Below are positions 63,166 to 64,000 of a stretch of 64,000 bases of DNA, in pieces. The stretch covers positions 124,001 through 188,000 of the forward strand of contig CAJNYU010002706.1 in the NCBI GenBank assembly GCA_905331475.1, given 5' to 3'. The stretch's first letter is position 1; the number at the start of each line of letters is the position of its first letter. A model generated the notes under the pieces. The model was not told where the DNA came from and searched no databases. It saw only the letters and a list, made by a program, of their open reading frames with translations. The stretch is from Rotaria socialis (taxonomy: Eukaryota > Rotifera > Eurotatoria > Philodinida > Philodinidae). The translations under genes were made by a program, and so were the position numbers.

Positions 63166-64000
63166 AGGACAACAAAAAGGAACCTGCAAGCGTTTATCTA
63201 CTGTTCAGATTTTTTAATATCAAGTGCTAAAAGGACGAATATTCAATATTTATACTTATTACAGGTTAAAATTATGAAAGAAAAGCTTGAATTAGAATTC
63301 AAATTGCCATAAATATAGCTACAGTCAGTTGATTTATCTGAATAAAATAATCAGTTGATATAGAAGGTATACCACATCTGCAAAAACGCTGAAGTGAAGT
63401 CAGCATATTATGGGTGAGTACTATTACAAAAATTCAAACAAATCAACTATTGTTGAATATTTAAATTAAGTTAGAAACAAAGGAAAAAGATTTGAATGAA
63501 AAATGTAAAAGAAACCTCATCTAGTTTTACTTGTGAAGATTATGTCTGCTGTGATTGAGCTGTTCTCAAATATTGTTGTTGATGATGGCGAAGTAAGAAA
63601 ATGTGCAAAATAAAAATTTTCTACGCATAATTGAAACGCTACTTATATAACTCTTTTGGCACGAATTGATTTCATGGGCATAATTCGAACAAATCATTTG
63701 ATGAAACAAGGGCTGTTGTGCTCGAAAACTTGAATAAGCTTTTACTATTATTTTGTTGAAACAACTTGTATTGACAATTTTAAAGGAAATCTAAGCTCCT
63801 GTTATTAATGGGCGTTACTAAACAATTGATTATTACTATCTATGTGCACTTGGATTGAAAATTGCTGCCATGTCAACGTTCTTATCAATATGTAACTAGA
63901 TATGTTTTCTCTTAAAATAGGAACTAACTTTTCAATGATCGGTCTATTATCAATTTGTTGCATTGGAAAACTGAATAATGTTCAATATTGAATAATAATC
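63166..64000. other. Right edge: spacer with one possible first exon
   Basis: AT-rich. At 63542-63592 an ATG three bases after an AAG acceptor-like end opens 17 codons (MSAVIELFSNIVVDDGE) and stops at a GTAAGA donor, like the first exon of a gene that continues beyond the window. No second exon was found in the remaining 400 bp, so this is very tentative. Confidence 0.2.

Overview
The window is nuclear DNA of an animal: AT-rich, with intron-containing genes whose products match animal-specific or animal-typical families (STIM, FARP, TBC1D23, MID1IP1/Spot14, FOXRED1, RBM17/SPF45, SNRPB, RPS29, ANAPC10). Most introns are about 45-100 bp with GT..AG ends and a T-rich 3' end. Compact genes, AT-rich spacers and many splice-acceptor-like sequences just before start codons suggest a spliced-leader-using invertebrate. 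A bdelloid-type rotifer is my best guess; this is inference, as nothing in the window names the species.

Layout. 1-3128: gene-free, with a degenerate 33-34 bp tandem repeat. 3129-4143 (-): stand-alone DUF3715 (TASOR/TEX15-type) protein. 5077-7209 (+): discoidin-like domain joined to a BTB domain. 7888-9241 (+): ANAPC10. 10584-11898 (-): PLP aminotransferase. 12145-12384 (-): RPS29, divergent from SNRPB (12840-14400, +). 14401-19126: spacer with a candidate solo LTR. 19127-19910 (+): MID1IP1/Spot14-like gene. 19911-26206: long spacer with a 277 bp foldback element. 26207-37654 (+): 24-exon FARP-type RhoGEF (FERM-FA-DH-PH-PH) with a possible alternative last exon. 37962-44960 (-): FOXRED1, with a GNAT acetyltransferase gene nested antisense in one intron. 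45230-49383 (-): STIM, with an assembly gap and a poly-C run in its last intron. 50559-53617 (+): RBM17/SPF45. 53737-58753 (+): TBC1D23, only 119 bp downstream. 60886-63025 (+): unrecognised proline-rich protein with a poly-Asn tract. 63026-64000: no secure gene.

Most genes are housekeeping and functionally unrelated: splicing (SNRPB, RBM17), translation (RPS29), cell cycle (ANAPC10), mitochondrial complex I assembly (FOXRED1), store-operated calcium entry (STIM), endosome-to-Golgi tethering (TBC1D23), Rho signalling (FARP) and lipogenesis control (MID1IP1). The layout itself is informative. Three same-strand pairs are tightly packed (RBM17-TBC1D23, STIM-FOXRED1, RPS29-aminotransferase). In each pair the downstream start codon follows a polypyrimidine-AG site closely, which is what SL trans-splicing of operon-like transcripts would look like. 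I reconstructed exons by hand from splice consensus, reading frame and remembered family sequences. Phases close exactly in every gene model except one STIM junction. No RNA evidence was available.
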